The notes beneath the pieces are model-generated. The model was not told the origin of the DNA. It was given only the letters and a program-made list of their open reading frames with translations, and ran no database searches. A stretch of 64,000 nt of DNA, from contig BJOX01000148.1 of assembly GCA_009731375.1 (NCBI GenBank), positions 516,255 through 580,254 of the forward strand, read 5' to 3'. This stretch comes from Paulinella micropora. Lineage: Eukaryota; Cercozoa; Imbricatea; Euglyphida. A program made the translations under genes and the position numbers. Positions within the stretch are counted from its first letter, which is position 1. Each line of letters starts with the position of its first letter. Shown piece after piece: positions 21,720-54,267 of the stretch.

Positions 21720-24700
21720 GAGGGGTGCACAAGATGGCACTCCACGGGAAGAGGAGGTGGTTGGGCCTTTCCCCACGAAGGTGACCGCTTGGGGAGGGCG
21801 GTCACCGCGGTCCGGAAGGAGGAAGCTGCGACGGGATATCGCGTCTTGCCTCTGCATGAAGAATGTGTTGATGATGTGCAGGTGGTGTCTTCGGCATTGG
21901 CTGACGATGCACCTGAGTGTGTGTCTGAGTGTGCTGATGTGCAGGTGGTGCCCCTGCATTCGGCGGCCAGTGCAGTGGGGGACCAACCTGCGCAAGCACC
22001 TACAGAGGGGGGCAGCACGAGGGCGGAAGCCAAGCGCGGCCGTCGGGTCCGGAAACGAGCCAAGAAGCACCGCTCCAAGCAGTTCGATACCGGCTTCAAG
22101 CTACTCGTCGCGAGTCACAACTGGCAGGGTAAAACGGGATACGACAACGTAGGCACGGCGGAATGGGCATCATTCTACAAGCACGAGGGCTGGCTAGTCA
22201 TCGGGGCTCAGGAGCACCGCATGGGCAAGAAGCAACTTTCCAAATGCAGCCTGGATGGATTCCGGATTTTTGGAAAACCTGCGGAGGTCAGCGAGAAAAA
22301 TCGCTGCAAGGGTGGGGTTCTATTCGCGGTGGCTAACTTCCTTGGTCCGTATTGCAACCTGGTGTCAGCCCCCGTCGACCACCGGCAGCAAGTGTGGCTG
22401 CGTATCGCCTCGGGTGTTACCGGCGCTCAGGATATCTATGTGGGCAACGGCTACTTTCCCCAGGAAACGCAGGAAGAAGAGTCGTCAGAGGCGTATGCGG
22501 CCTGGCAGGCAGCTATAGCTTTTTTTGGAGCCAAAGGTCTTGTGGTCACGGTGGCGGATGCCAACGCGAAGCTCGGGCCGGCATGCAGCCGAAAAGAGGA
22601 GGGCATCGTCGGTCAGCACGGGGAGGTCGATGATAAGGGAGCACCGGTACGTTCGGAGAACGGCAAGAGACTCGCGGCTGTCCTCGTCGCTACGGGCCTG
22701 CGAAATCTGAGCGGCTTCTCGTGCCCAGTGGAAGGGTCCTACTGGTGGTCCCGGCGTGAGCAGCGCGGCATGGGCACAGGCAAGCACCTCCTCGATTACA
22801 TCTGCGCGTCGCCTGGCTTGGCATCTGGAGCAAAGTTCGGAGTATGCGAAGATGATCTTGATACGGACCACAAGGCAGTATGGGCCGAACTGACGTGGAG
22901 CGGCCAGCGCCGGCCAAAGCGGGCTGCGAAACCTTACAGGTCCTTTCGTGTTGATAAGCTTATTGGTGCTGGTGTCTCGGGTAATGATCACGCTGCGAAG
23001 CAAGCGCTGGATTATCTACGCGACAAGTTCGATGACGTATTCCAGCATTGCCTACAGAAGCTTGGAGTGCATCAGCTGCCTGAGCTTGACCTATCGGGTG
23101 GTGCCGACAGCCAACGGGTGGTAGATGACGTCACCGAGCGAGTGGCGCAGTCCTTCCGAATGGCGGCGCACCGGGTCCTTGGCTCCAGATGTATACGACC
23201 CCGTTTCACCAACAATTGGTTCGACGGGGAGCTAAAGGAGCTCATTCAGCAGCGCCGGGAGGCCTACGCAGCATACAGGAGGGATGAATCGAATGCGGAA
23301 GCCCGTCTGAATTGGCTACGGCTCCGCAAGCAAATTCGGAAGGCAACTCGGGCCAAGAAGTCCGCCTCCTTCAAGCAAGTGCAGGAAGAAGCGGTCAAAT
23401 GTCAACGCGAGCAATCCTCAAAGCGCTTTTGGCTACTCGCGAAGCGGCTTGGCGGGGCACGCAGAACGAAGGTCTCCGCGCCGGTGCAAAGGGAGGATGG
23501 CTCACTGGCGTGTACGCTGCCGGAAAAGGTCGCTCGGTGGGAGGAATTTCGGAAAAATTCGGTGAAGCCACGGGAAAATCCGGCAAGTGCGGCTGTTGTG
23601 GTGGAGTGCTGTGCAGAAGCAGGCTCGCTGGAGTGGGAGGAAGCCGAAGCTAAGCGGCAGTTCCACTGGAACGATCGCTTCAGAGATGAGGTGGCCCGGG
23701 CTATGAAGGAGCACGAAGTAGGTGAAGACACTTGCGAAGAGCTGGACAAGCCGTTCACGCAAGAGGAGGTCCTTGCAAGGCAACGTGCCCTGAATAACCA
23801 CAAAGCTTGTGGCGAGGACAAAGTGAAGAACGAGATGCTCAAGTATGGCGGCGCCTACATCAATGGCTACTTAACGCAGTACTTCAACTGGATTCGAGAA
23901 GCCGAGAGGACTCCAAAAGCTTGGGGCAAGGGAATCATCGTCAATATCCCCAAGGGTGGGGATCCTACGGATCCTGACAACTGGAGGGATATCTCGATTA
24001 TTAGTTGCCTTGGTAAGCTGTATCTGTCCTTATTAGCTACTCGTCTAACGCTCTTCGTGGATGGCCCGGATAAGCTACGTCCAGAGCAGGGAGGCTTCCG
24101 CCCGGGGCGTCGCACTACGGATCAGGTCTTTACCCTTTGGCAGAGGTTGAAGGGGCGTCAGCAGCAGAAGCGGGAGTCGTATGTCCTGTTCGTCGATCTA
24201 CGCAAGGCTTTCCCGTCTGTTTGGAGAGATGGCCTATTTGAGAGGCTCTGGAAGCTGGGTGTAAGGGGCAAGTTCTGGCGCACGCTACGCAGGTGCTACG
24301 AGCAGACTTCGTCGCAAGTGCTAGTTGATGGAGCACTCACCCCCGAAGTACTGGAGGGTGTAGGCGTCCAACAGGGGTCCCCTCTCTCTCCCACACTCTT
24401 CAACGTCTTTATGGATGAGCTGTGTGATCGGCTGGCGAGTGCCCTCAAGATCACGGATGTGAAGCGGCTGAACGACATCAAGGCACTTCTATACGCGGAC
24501 GACGTGGCCCTCATCGCTCACAGTCGCACCGAGCTCCAGAAGATGGTCAATGTTGTGGCCAAGTTCGCGGAAGATTACCGGCTGGAAGTCAACTTGAAGC
24601 CCGGCAAGACGGAAATCATGCCCATTTACACGTCGAGCAAGGCGAAACGACCAAGTATCAGGGAGCGAGGTGAGCCCGTGGTGTGGTTTCGCGGCCAGAA

Positions 24701-25737
24701 GCTTTGTGTCACCAGTCAGTACAAGTACCTGGGAGTGGTTATCACCGACGACCTGAAGTGGAAGGAGCAGGCCCTGCGGGCTACGCGTGTCACTGAAGTC
24801 GCCACCGCAGGTTGGTACTCTTTGTGGTGTGCAGGTGAGATACAAGCTAGGTATCGTCTCATGTGCTGGAATCAACTTGTGGGGGCCAAGCTGAAGTACG
24901 CCTTCGATGTCTGGCGTGCCCCCGTATCGCAGCTCACCAAGCTGGAGGCAGCAATGCTGCGCCCCATGAGGATGATTCTCGGCATCAGCCCTAAGACAAG
25001 CAAGTGGATTACACTCTTTCTGGCGCGCTCTTTGAGTGCGGAGCGTTTGCGGCGGGCGGCGCAACTGAAGTTCTATGGACGGCTGCGTGTTCTACCGGAG
25101 AAGCGATTTCCTGTCATCGCATCTCAAGTCAAATCCGACTGGACTGCGGAGGCCGAAGGCGCTATCAGGGACTCAATGGATCTACAACAAGGGCTTCAGG
25201 AGCTCCTAAATAGCTCAGAGAAGGACCTCGAGGGTTGGTGTTCGACTGTGGACAAGTGGGCCCTTCAGCAGGACGTCAAGATGGTGCAGCAACTGATGTG
25301 GGACAAGCGAGAGGCAGGCAGCGATCTTACTGATGGCCTGCGAGTCATCCTAAGACAAGTCTTTGGAACTAAGGAGTTCCCAAGATGGGTAGCCCTTGAT
25401 GATGCGCATTATAATCTGCTTCGGAGAAGGTTGCTCAGCTGCAACAACCGCCTTCGGTTGTACCGCAGCAAGTTGGTCAGTGGCATGTCCCCTCGCTGCT
25501 TCTGTTGTCATGATGATGTCAATGAGTCCCTTGCGTACTTCTTATGGGATTGCCCCATGCATGAGGCGAGACGTAAGCAGCTGTTGCTGAGTATGCAGAG
25601 GCTCGGTGGCATGGCTGTGGGGGGTGCTGAGGGGGATGGAGGGAGTGAGGAGGGTGGTGAGGTCGTAGGCGGTGAGGTTGTGGTGGAGAATGTGTTGCTT
25701 GGGTGGGAGCGGGAGGGCTCTGTGCGGCAGGGTTGCC
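21720..25737 (+). mobile_element. LINE copy 2, internally deleted and 3' truncated
   Basis: Begins with the same 5' UTR start as copy 1 (GCACAAGATGGCACTCCA at 21727) but jumps from the equivalent of copy 1 position ~3031 to ~4572, removing about 1.54 kb including the start codon. The junction has short CCG/CGG microhomology. Ends at 25737, where copy 1 continues for 1.3 kb more, and is followed by (ATT)n and a family B repeat. Confidence 0.8.
21808..25737 (+). pseudogene. LINE copy 2 endonuclease-RT ORF, no start and no natural end
   Basis: Open continuously with endonuclease (SHNWQ, DTDHKAVW) and RT motifs; YADD is at 24492-24503. It has the G that copy 1 lacks, so endonuclease and RT are in one frame (SLEWEEAEAKRQFHW). 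It lacks the N-terminal RRM-like region through the deletion, and the C-terminal tail. A few substitutions separate it from copy 1 (for example His to Tyr in the zinc knuckle, LAYFLWDC). No ATG belongs to the LINE; upstream open frame is simple repeat. Confidence 0.8.
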
Positions 25738-25769
25738 TATCATTATTACTATTATTATTATTATTATTA

Positions 25770-25940
25770 GGGAGTACATAGGCCATTGGTCCTTTTCAAT
25801 GGGCTGATTGGTATAAAGCTCTTAGAGTAACGTTCTATGCCGTCACTTCCTTTCCCACTGATTGGTGTGGAGACTTTCCTTATGGAATGGAGGAATGGAT
25901 GCACATGGCCTTTTGGCTCAGCAATTGGCCGGAGATACAT
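25770..25940 (+). repeat. Family B repeat after LINE copy 2
   Basis: Slightly diverged copy, with a small deletion in CTTTATTCCACCG. Confidence 0.65.
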
Positions 25941-25962
25941 TATTATTATTATTATTATTATT

Positions 25963-26372
25963 CAGCCCAATGGCCTCAAGGCGTTAAACTGTGACGCCAA
26001 CTCATAACCCTTTGGTGGTAGATGCTGGGGAGGAGGGTCGTTGCGCGCGTAAAAGATCTTAAACTCCGCATATGCTGGTTGATAGCCCAGGACCCAGCAG
26101 ACACCAGATTGTTATGGGTGGGGTTTCGAGGCAGCTCTAGCAACCGCGCTTGGTGTATGCACTTGCACATTCGGTGACGTCTTGCAAGAGGTTGCTGGGA
26201 CTGCGGAATAACCTCGGCTTAGTGCAGTCTTGCCCTCAGGAGCTCCATCGGTGGCCCCGATCATCAGGCGAGAGACTGACACGGGGGGGTGGAGGACCTC
26301 GAACAAGGGTATTGGAGGCTTTTGTCCGTTGAGGATATGCCATTAGCTGCATCAGTACGCCTCAGATATAGT
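25963..26372 (+). repeat. Family G ~410-base repeat with ATT tail
   Basis: Begins CAGCCCAATGGCCTCAAGG, ends CCTCAGATATAGT before (ATT)n. Contains GGAGGCTTTTGTCCG near the end, like the 3' motif of the SINE and LINE. No ORF. Confidence 0.65.
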
Positions 26373-27462
26373 ATTATTATTATTATTATTATTATTATCT
26401 CTGAAAGGTGTTGGTGAAGGGGGTGGGGGATTGGGGGGGAGGGGGAAAATGAAAATTGTGTACCCCACCCCCAGCCCCACCCACCCACCCCCCACCATTT
26501 CGGCACCATCCCTCTAAATCATGGTTTGTGGGAACCAGGAGGAGTTGGGAGCTCATATTGGCATAGTGGCTAGCCCCAGACTCGATGTTGATGCTGGTAT
26601 AATTTTTGGAATTCACGCAAATATTTGCGTTAGGGAAGTGTCCCGAATGCCAAATTTCCTTGTTTTTTGGCAGTACTTGCCGGTGTCTCCGGCAATTGAA
26701 CGTACCCTGTCGACGGGGCAGGGGGGGTCCGGAGGGCCCTGCCCCCGGGAACCCCAGCCCTGTGATTGTACGTACCCGTTCTGGTCGCGGGTGGCACCCA
26801 CACCTGAAAATTGAGGTTGCTTTGCCACCAGGCGCCCTTTGCGGCACCTCCGGCAATTCAACGTACCCTGTCGAAGGGAAAGGGGGGGTCCGGGGGAGCC
26901 CTGCGATTGTAGGTACCCGTTCTGGTCGCGGGTGGCACCCACACCTGAAAATTGAGGTTTTTGCCACCAGGCGCCCTTTGCGGCACCTCCGGCAATTCAA
27001 CGTACCCTGTCGAAGGGAAAGGGGGGGTCCCTGCGATTGTACGTACCCGTTCTGGTCGCGGGTGGCACCCACACCTGAAAATTGAGGTTTTCGCCACCAG
27101 GCGCCCTTTGCGGCACCTCCGGCAATTCAACGTACCCTGTCGAAGGGAAAGGGGGCGGGAGGTCCGGGGGGCCCTCCAAAAAGTGATAAGAAGTGATGTT
27201 TGGTGTACCCCACCTCTCGGCGCGCTCTCTTCGGAGATAAAAAAGTTTTGGTGGCGGGTGGCACAAAAGCCAGAGATTTTAGGTTTTTGTGCCACCAGAG
27301 CTTACACTTGCGTTCTGCTGGTACCTCCGGCAATTGAACGTACCCTGTCGACGGGAAAGGGGGGTCTGGGGGGCTCTCCCCCGGGAACCCAAGCCCGAGG
27401 GGGGGAAGGGGGTGCGCGGAGCGCACCGCAAACCTTCCTTTCAGGTGTTGGCACAGCCCCTA

Positions 27463-27510
<48 letters not shown>

Positions 27511-27512
27511 TG
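26373..27512. repeat. GC-rich region with ~115-130-base tandem repeats
   Basis: 26690-27180 holds about four units sharing CGGCAATTCAACGTACCCTG, TGGTCGCGGGTGGCACCC and CACCTGAAAATTGAGG, with a fifth diverged unit near 27320. G-runs are frequent. Long frames on both strands follow the repeat and are probably not genes. 27465-27512 is (ATT)n. Confidence 0.6.
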
Positions 27513-27684
27513 GGGAGTACATAGGCCATTGGTCCTTTTCAATGGGCTGATTGGTATAAAGCTCCTAGAGTAATGTTCTATGCCGTCACTTCCTTTATTC
27601 CACCGATTGGTGTGGAGACTTTCCTTATGGAATGGAGGACTGGATGCACATGGCCTTTTGGCTCAGCAATTGGCAGGAGATACA
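27513..27684 (+). repeat. Family B repeat
   Basis: Complete copy, directly followed by a family A SINE. Confidence 0.65.
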
Positions 27685-27695
27685 TTATTATTATT

Positions 27696-27961
27696 GGACA
27701 CCGTGATAGCCCAGTGGTCAAGTTCTACCATATGGGCCCTGTCGCCAGTTCGATTCCAATCGGTGCCACCAGTATTTTCATTGAACATACCGATCCGTCT
27801 GGACCAGTATTTTCATTGAACATACCGGCCCGTCTGGAAGTGTTGGAACTGCCCTTGCGGGGGTGTCATTAGAGCTTATCGTCAATTCTTCGTACTCCCC
27901 TCACGGGTGAGACGATGGAGGCGCATGTGCAGAAATGCATCAGCCATTGACAGAGAAGCAC

Positions 27962-27962
<1 letters not shown>
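27696..27962 (+). mobile_element. Family A SINE
   Basis: Full copy with internal duplication. The B-box side reads GTTCGATTCCAATC, and the 5' flank is only a short TTATTATT. Confidence 0.75.
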
Positions 27963-27998
<36 letters not shown>

Positions 27999-27999
<1 letters not shown>

Positions 28000-28141
28000 T
28001 GATTGGTATAAAGCTCCTAGCTGATTGGTATAAAGCTCCTAGAGTAATGTTCTATGCCGTCACTTCCTTTATTCCACCGATTGGTGTGGAGACTTTCCTT
28101 ATGGAATGGAGGACTGGATGCACATGGCCTTTTGGCTCAGC
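27999..28141 (+). repeat. Family B repeat, 5' truncated, with 22-base tandem duplication
   Basis: CTGATTGGTATAAAGCTCCTAG occurs twice in tandem at the 5' end; the copy stops at a gap. Confidence 0.6.
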
Positions 28142-28241
28142 NNNNNNNNNNNNNNNNNNNNNNNNNNNNNNNNNNNNNNNNNNNNNNNNNNNNNNNNNNN
28201 NNNNNNNNNNNNNNNNNNNNNNNNNNNNNNNNNNNNNNNNN
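28142..28241. other. Assembly gap
   Basis: 100 N between family B and a SINE. Confidence 0.99.
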
Positions 28242-28393
28242 TTTTCATTGAACATACCGGCCCGTCTGGAAGTGTTGGAACTGCCCTTGCGGGGGTGTCA
28301 TTAGAGCTTATCGTCAATTCTTCGTACTCCCCTCACGGGTGAGACGATGGAGGCGCATGTGCAGAAATGCATCAGCCATTGACAGAGAAGCAC
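28242..28393 (+). mobile_element. Family A SINE 3' part after gap
   Basis: Body from TTTTCATTGAACATACCGG to the AGAAGCACT end and (ATT)n. Confidence 0.7.
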
Positions 28394-28430
<37 letters not shown>

Positions 28431-28433
<3 letters not shown>

Positions 28434-28812
28434 CCCAATGGCCTTACGGCGTTAAACTGTGATGCCAACTCAAAACCATTTGGTGGATGATGCTGGGGAG
28501 GAGGGTCGTTGGGCGCCTGTCGAAGATCTTAAACTCCGCTATGCCGGTTGATAGCCCGTGGACCCAGCGGATACCAAATTGTTATGGGTGGGGTTTTGAG
28601 GTAGTTCTAGCAACCATGCTTGGTGTACGCACTTGCACATGCGGCAACGTTTTGCAAGAGGTTGTTGGGACTGCGGAATAACCTCGGCTTACTGTAGTCT
28701 TGCCCTCAGGAGCTCCATCGGTGGCCCCTATAATCAGTTGAGAGACTGACTAGGTGGGGATGGAGCACCTCGAACGAGGGCATGAGCCTCAGCTGCATCA
28801 GTATGCCTGAGT
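28431..28812 (+). repeat. Family G repeat, 3' end altered
   Basis: Same start, but the tail is replaced: after AGCTGCATCAGTATGCC about 60 unrelated bases lead into the next copy. Confidence 0.6.
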
Positions 28813-28872
28813 GTTGACTGTGGAGGGTAACACCTGATGATAAAAACCTAGTCACGCTTGTTTATCAGAGCT

Positions 28873-29285
28873 CCAGCCCAATGGCCTTACGGCGTTAAAC
28901 TGTGATGCCAACTCAAAACCATTTGGTGGATGATGCTGGGGAGGGTCGTTGGGCGCCTGTCGAAGATCTTAAACTCCGCTATGCCGGTTGATAGCCCGTG
29001 GACCCAGCGGATACCAAATTGTTATGGGTGGTGTTTTGAGGTAGTTATAGCAACCATGCTTGGTGTACGCACTTGCACATGCGGCAACGTTTTGCAAGAG
29101 GTTGTTGGGACTGCGGAATAACCTCGGCTTAGTGTAGTCTTGCCCTCAGGAGCTCCATCGGTGGCCCCTATAATCAGTCGAGAGACTGACTAGGTGGGGA
29201 TGGAGCACCTCGAACAAGGGCATGGAGGCTCATGTCCGGAAACGGATCGTGCCATCAGCTGCATCAGTATGCCTTAGAGGAAGTA

Positions 29286-29286
<1 letters not shown>
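28873..29286 (+). repeat. Family G repeat
   Basis: Tandem neighbour of the preceding copy, ends ATGGAGGCTCATGTCCGG ... CCTTAGAGGAAGTAT plus (ATT)n. Confidence 0.65.
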
Positions 29287-29316
<30 letters not shown>

Positions 29317-29352
29317 GTTATTGTTATTGTTATTATTATTGTTATTTGATAC

Positions 29353-29434
<82 letters not shown>

Positions 29435-29436
<2 letters not shown>

Positions 29437-29702
29437 GGACACCGTGATAGCCCAGTGGTCAAGTTCTACCATCTGGGCCCTGTCGCCAGTTCGATTCCCG
29501 TCGGTGCCACCAGTATTTTCATTGAACATACCGATCCGTCTGGACCAGTATTTTCATTGAACATACCGGCCCGTCTGGAAGTGTTGGAACTGCCCTTGCG
29601 GGGGTGTCATTAGAGCTTATCGTCAATTCTTCGTACTCCCCTCACGGGTGAGACGATGGAGGCGCATGTGCAGCAATGCATCAGCCATTGACAGAGAAGC
29701 AC

Positions 29703-29703
<1 letters not shown>
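29435..29703 (+). mobile_element. Family A SINE
   Basis: Full copy with both boxes and internal duplication, between (ATT)n arrays. Confidence 0.75.
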
Positions 29704-31379
<1,676 letters not shown>

Positions 31380-31431
31380 CGTAGAAAGCGTTCAAAAGGA
31401 CGTTCTCAAACTCAATCTTATCAAGCAAAAC

Positions 31432-31585
31432 ATTTATCGGTCACCTCCATAAAATATGGTCAGGTTACCGATAAAACTACATATGCGGCACGCCAAATTT
31501 GACGTGTTTTGCGGGCGAGCCGGCCGGCGAGCCCGCAAAACACGTCAAATTTGTGGCTAGCCGCATAATATACTATTGCGGTGTT
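31432..31585. mobile_element. Palindromic MITE-like element, copy 1
   Basis: TTTATCGGT...ACCGATAAA inverted ends at the left part, then an almost perfect palindrome with ~30-base arms (CAAATTTGACGTGTTTTGCG and its complement) around GGCCGG. No ORF. Confidence 0.55.
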
Positions 31586-31632
31586 TGCGGTGTTTGAGGT
31601 GATTTCCCGGGAAATCAACCACCTATCTATCC

Positions 31633-31692
<60 letters not shown>

Positions 31693-31693
31693 G

Positions 31694-32068
31694 CCTATAA
31701 GTCACATGCCGAAATAGCGACGGGAAGCACAATCCTGTTCCCTCAGGGTGCCCTTTCTCGCTTGTTGAGCCCGGAATAAAACCCACAGTGCTCTGTCGGT
31801 TTATGCTAGACTGTCGATGTCACAGTCTCGAAACTCCATCTGCTTACTGGGCCCTCTGTAATGGAGGTGGGAGCTCGTTCTGCAAGGGGCGCTTATGGAA
31901 CGAGCCCTGGCCCCGCCTGGTACTAGGGAGCTTTGGTATCGCCTGTATCAGTCCCTTCCGTGCAAACATCACGGCTTAGCTGGGCATCGGGTTAATACTT
32001 TACCCACAGACTTCCTTGGTTGACGAAATCAGAAGCTCCTTTTTTCTGACATTAGTCTATATCTCATC
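31694..32068 (+). repeat. Family C repeat, 5' truncated
   Basis: From CTATAAGTCACATGCCG to CTATATCTC plus (ATCT)n; carries a TCGATGTCACAG variant of the central segment. Confidence 0.6.
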
Positions 32069-50065
<17,997 letters not shown>

Positions 50066-51185
50066 TTGCGGACACTGCGGACGCCACCTCCGAAAAAATT
50101 CAGAAAATTTTCTATTTCTCCCCCTCTCCTTCTTTCGATGGGAGTACTGATGGGGTTCCAGGCCAGGATTGATCACACCATTTCAGCGGGCCTGTAGTTT
50201 CTGCACGTCAAATAAAAGCAGCTATCTCGGCCTTCTTCCCGGAGAGAGATAGAATCAAAGTCCGACATTTTCTTTTGAGGCACGTCTTATATATATATGC
50301 AGTATACTGTAGTGACGGGCATTTAGGAATACACTATTTGTATTCTCGTTGGTCGCAGCTGTAATGGAGTGTTGGTTTGTTCATCAGTCGCACGTTTGTT
50401 GTTATTGTTGTTTGCTTGTTGTACTGTTGTGTGTTTTTGCCAGGTCTTGACACTATGGTGGATGCGGTGATGGTATATACAGGAGGCCATTACGCCATGA
50501 ACTGGCTCCCCCAGGCTATGGTTCAATCACGATACTTTGCACATATACTTGGAGACGGCACATGCAAGTCTATTGATGTTGTTGTTGTTGTTGTTGGCGT
50601 TATGCAATGTAATTAATAATATTAACTAAACCAGTGGCAAGATGGTGTGTGGCTGGCGGCTGGTTGTCCACTATAGTGCATGTCCTTTTGCTCAGTTTTC
50701 CTCTATCTATATTTATTGTTTTTGAGCCATTGGATCCTATAGTGTAGTGAGCATGCTCTGGCGTCTCGAATCGGCACGGGATGACTAGATTTACTTGTCT
50801 GGAAGTGGCGTATATGAGGAGAAGAGGAAGGCAAACGGAGAGAGTCAAAGAAGGATAAGAAGGGAGAAAAGGAAGAAAGAGGGAGGATGAAGGGGAGGAG
50901 AAACTCGCCGTGACATAGCAGTTCGAGCAACAGGTTAGATGCTCACGCGTGTTGTTCTTGTTGTTGTTCTTGTTGTTGTACTTGTTCTTGTTCTTGTTGT
51001 TCTTGTTGTTCTTGTTTTCTTGTTGTTCTTGTTGTTGTTGTTCAATTTAATTAAAGTAACTAAATGATGTTGTTGTTTTTGTTGTTGTCGTTGTTATCAT
51101 CGTCGTCGTCGTCGTCGTCGTTGTCGTTGTTGTTGTTGTTGTTGCTGTTGTTGCTCTTGTTGTTGTTGTTGTCCTTGTTGCTGAT
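50066..51185. other. Region upstream of the helicase gene
   Basis: Possible 5' UTR and promoter of the minus-strand gene; a TATATATATATG stretch at 50287 is ~220 bases upstream of the ATG, which is weak evidence. 50390-50630 holds TTG-rich sequence and a short unrecognised segment; 50950-51180 TTG/TTC arrays. No gene supported. Confidence 0.35.
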
Positions 51186-51230
51186 TATAGAAGACAGACA
51201 GACAGACAGACAGACAGATAGCAGACAGAC

Positions 51231-51308
<78 letters not shown>

Positions 51309-51364
51309 GTAGATAGATAGATAGGTAGATAGATAGGTAGATAGATAGATATATAGATAGATAT

Positions 51365-51457
<93 letters not shown>

Positions 51458-51460
51458 AAG

Positions 51461-51524
<64 letters not shown>

Positions 51525-51537
51525 TAGACAGATAGAC

Positions 51538-51584
<47 letters not shown>

Positions 51585-51659
51585 CGGACGGATAGAGAGA
51601 TAGAGAGATAGATAGATAGATAGATAGATAGAGAGATAGAGAGATAGAGAGATAGAGAT

Positions 51660-51740
<81 letters not shown>

Positions 51741-51896
51741 TAGATATAGATATAGTTATAGATATAGATATAGATATAGATATAGATATAGATATATAGA
51801 TATAGATATAGATATAGATATAATAGATATAGATATTGATATTGATAGAGATAGAGATAGAGATAGAGATAGAGATAGAGATAGAGATAGAGATAA

Positions 51897-51974
<78 letters not shown>

Positions 51975-52138
51975 CTGTAGTTAGCTGTTGCGTTGTGTGT
52001 TGCAGGTTCCCTTGACTGGCATTGTGATGCCAGGCGTTGCAATGACTCTCTTGTTCAACTACATCGAGTCCGACGACATTAGCCCGAAACAATAAGGTGT
52101 GTGGAACACACAGCGTTCCTGTGTATTTCTACCATCCA

Positions 52139-52205
<67 letters not shown>

Positions 52206-52215
52206 NNNNNNNNNN
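52206..52215. other. Assembly gap of 10 N
   Basis: After a 65-base T run. Confidence 0.99.
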
Positions 52216-52407
52216 CGTAGAGCTGAAAAGGAAGCAGGTATCTATCTATCTATCTATCTATCTATCTACCTACCTACCTACCTACCTACCTACCTACCTA
52301 CCTATCTACCTATCTATCTATCTATCTATCTATTTATCTATCTATTTATCTATCTACCTATCTACCTACCTATCTACCTATCTACCTACCTACCTACCTA
52401 CCTACCC

Positions 52408-52451
<44 letters not shown>

Positions 52452-52649
52452 GTCTATCTATCTGTCTATCTATCTGTCTATCTGTCTATCTATCTGTCTA
52501 TCTATCTATCTATATCTATCTATCTATCTATCTATCTATTCATCTATCTACCTACCTACCTACCTACCCACCTACCCACCTACCTACCTATCTATCTATA
52601 CCTACCTATCTACCTACCTACCTACCTACCTATCTACCTACCTATCTAC

Positions 52650-52680
<31 letters not shown>

Positions 52681-52703
52681 CTATCTATCTATCTATCTGT
52701 CTG

Positions 52704-52735
<32 letters not shown>

Positions 52736-52848
52736 ATCTATTTCTCTACCTATACCTACTTACCTACCTACCTACTTACCTACCTACCTACCTACCTACC
52801 TACCTATCATTTTTTTCTTTCTTTAGCTATCTTCCGTCCTTTCCTCCA

Positions 52849-52880
<32 letters not shown>

Positions 52881-52903
52881 TCTCTCTCTCTCTCTCTCTC
52901 TCT

Positions 52904-52913
52904 NNNNNNNNNN
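52904..52913. other. Assembly gap of 10 N
   Basis: Between (TC)n and (TTG)n. Confidence 0.99.
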
Positions 52914-53141
52914 TTTGTTGTTGTTGTCTTTGTTGTTGTTATCTTTGCTGTTGTTGTTGTTGAAGTGTTGAAGTTGTTGTTGTTCAAGTGTTGTTGTTGT
53001 TGTTGTTGTTGTTGTTGCATGTTAGTTCTGTTGTTGTTGTTGTTGTTGTTGTTGTCTCATGTTGTTGTTGTTGTTTTTGTTGTTGTTTTTGTTGTTGTTG
53101 TCTCGTGTTGTTGTTGTTGTTGTTGTTTTTGTTGTTGTTTT

Positions 53142-53174
<33 letters not shown>

Positions 53175-53175
53175 A

Positions 53176-54267
53176 TAGGGACATCCAACTCCGGGACTTC
53201 TCCGATCATATACTTCGGCAAAATGCAAACAGTCTATGGATGCATCGTCTAAGACTACCGTCATTTCTTTCAAAGATGATCAGCGCCGGGAAATATCGAT
53301 AACGCAGGCACTATCTTGATATTTGTAAGGACACTATTATTGAGAACATTGTAGTATTACCGGTTTCCGGGTGCAGTGAGTGGCAAGTATTTTAATAATT
53401 TAAACTTGAAACAGTGCTTGCGCAAACAGTTGTGTGGCTGGTAAGCTTATCAATCAGTGTTCAGTACTGTAGCCGGCGCCGGGTAACCGCCACTGTCTTG
53501 ATCATCCATAGTAAGCACCCGGTACTACTGAACCGGTAGCTGAGTATTACAAGCTCACGGCGCAGTTGAATATTAATTTATGATTTAGGGTGCGCGTGCC
53601 ACTGATACACCTGAGCAGTGTTACCGCAGGCTGCAGTGAGTGTAATCACTCAGCAATAAGCACTGACTTGGGCGTGAAGTTGAAAATCATCGGGGTCGGC
53701 CGGGGCCTTGAAAGAGCCGCGACAGACTGCCTCGCCGCCGATCAGTTCAGTCACGTTGAAACTTGATATGACTTATTAACTTGTCACAGTGACTTATGAC
53801 TCGATGTATTTATATTGAGTGCAGTTAATGATCATGAGACGCCTCATGCGGAGTCAGTCACCGTCGTAGCCTGGACAGGGTACATGACAGTAGATGACTG
53901 GAGTCATGATACGGTGGGCTTCGGTCCGAGTCACAGTGGCAACTGAAGTTGAAGTTGAGTTACTATCTATTATATTAATATAGCCTCGCTGGGATGATGG
54001 TCGGATCACTAGTAGGTGACTGAGTAACTTGAATTAGTGAGGTACAATAAACTTGAATTCAAGGCTGCCAGTGAGTGACTCGACTGAAAGTTTGCGGTGG
54101 CCCGCCGCGCCACGTCCCGGTTACTGAGTTCGGACCTGTAATAAACTTAATGGCCACACAGTCTGAGTTTTATAGTATAATGATTCAAGTATAATACTGA
54201 TTGAAATAAACTACCGTACTTAGTAGCGGGCCGACGGTCACGTTTACTGGTCGGATCATGTGACTCA
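53176..54267. other. Gene-poor unique DNA
   Basis: No ORF, array or known repeat. Rich in TGAGT/ACTCA words, and AT-rich. May contain the 5' LTR of the gypsy element, but I found no second copy to define it. Confidence 0.35.

Larger units (their letters stand above)
51186..53175. repeat. GACA/GATA, T, TATC/TACC, C, TC and TTG arrays
   Basis: 51186-51973 GATA with GACA and ATAGAT variants; 51974-52140 unique; T run 52141-52205; TATC/TACC 52240-52808; C run 52848-52874; (TC)n to 52903; TTG 52914-53175. Confidence 0.75.

Noticed and set aside
26395-27524. Proline/glycine-rich proteins on both strands (for example ~190-225 codons)
   Set aside because: Frames follow the tandem unit and are open on both strands; no splice sites or domain support.
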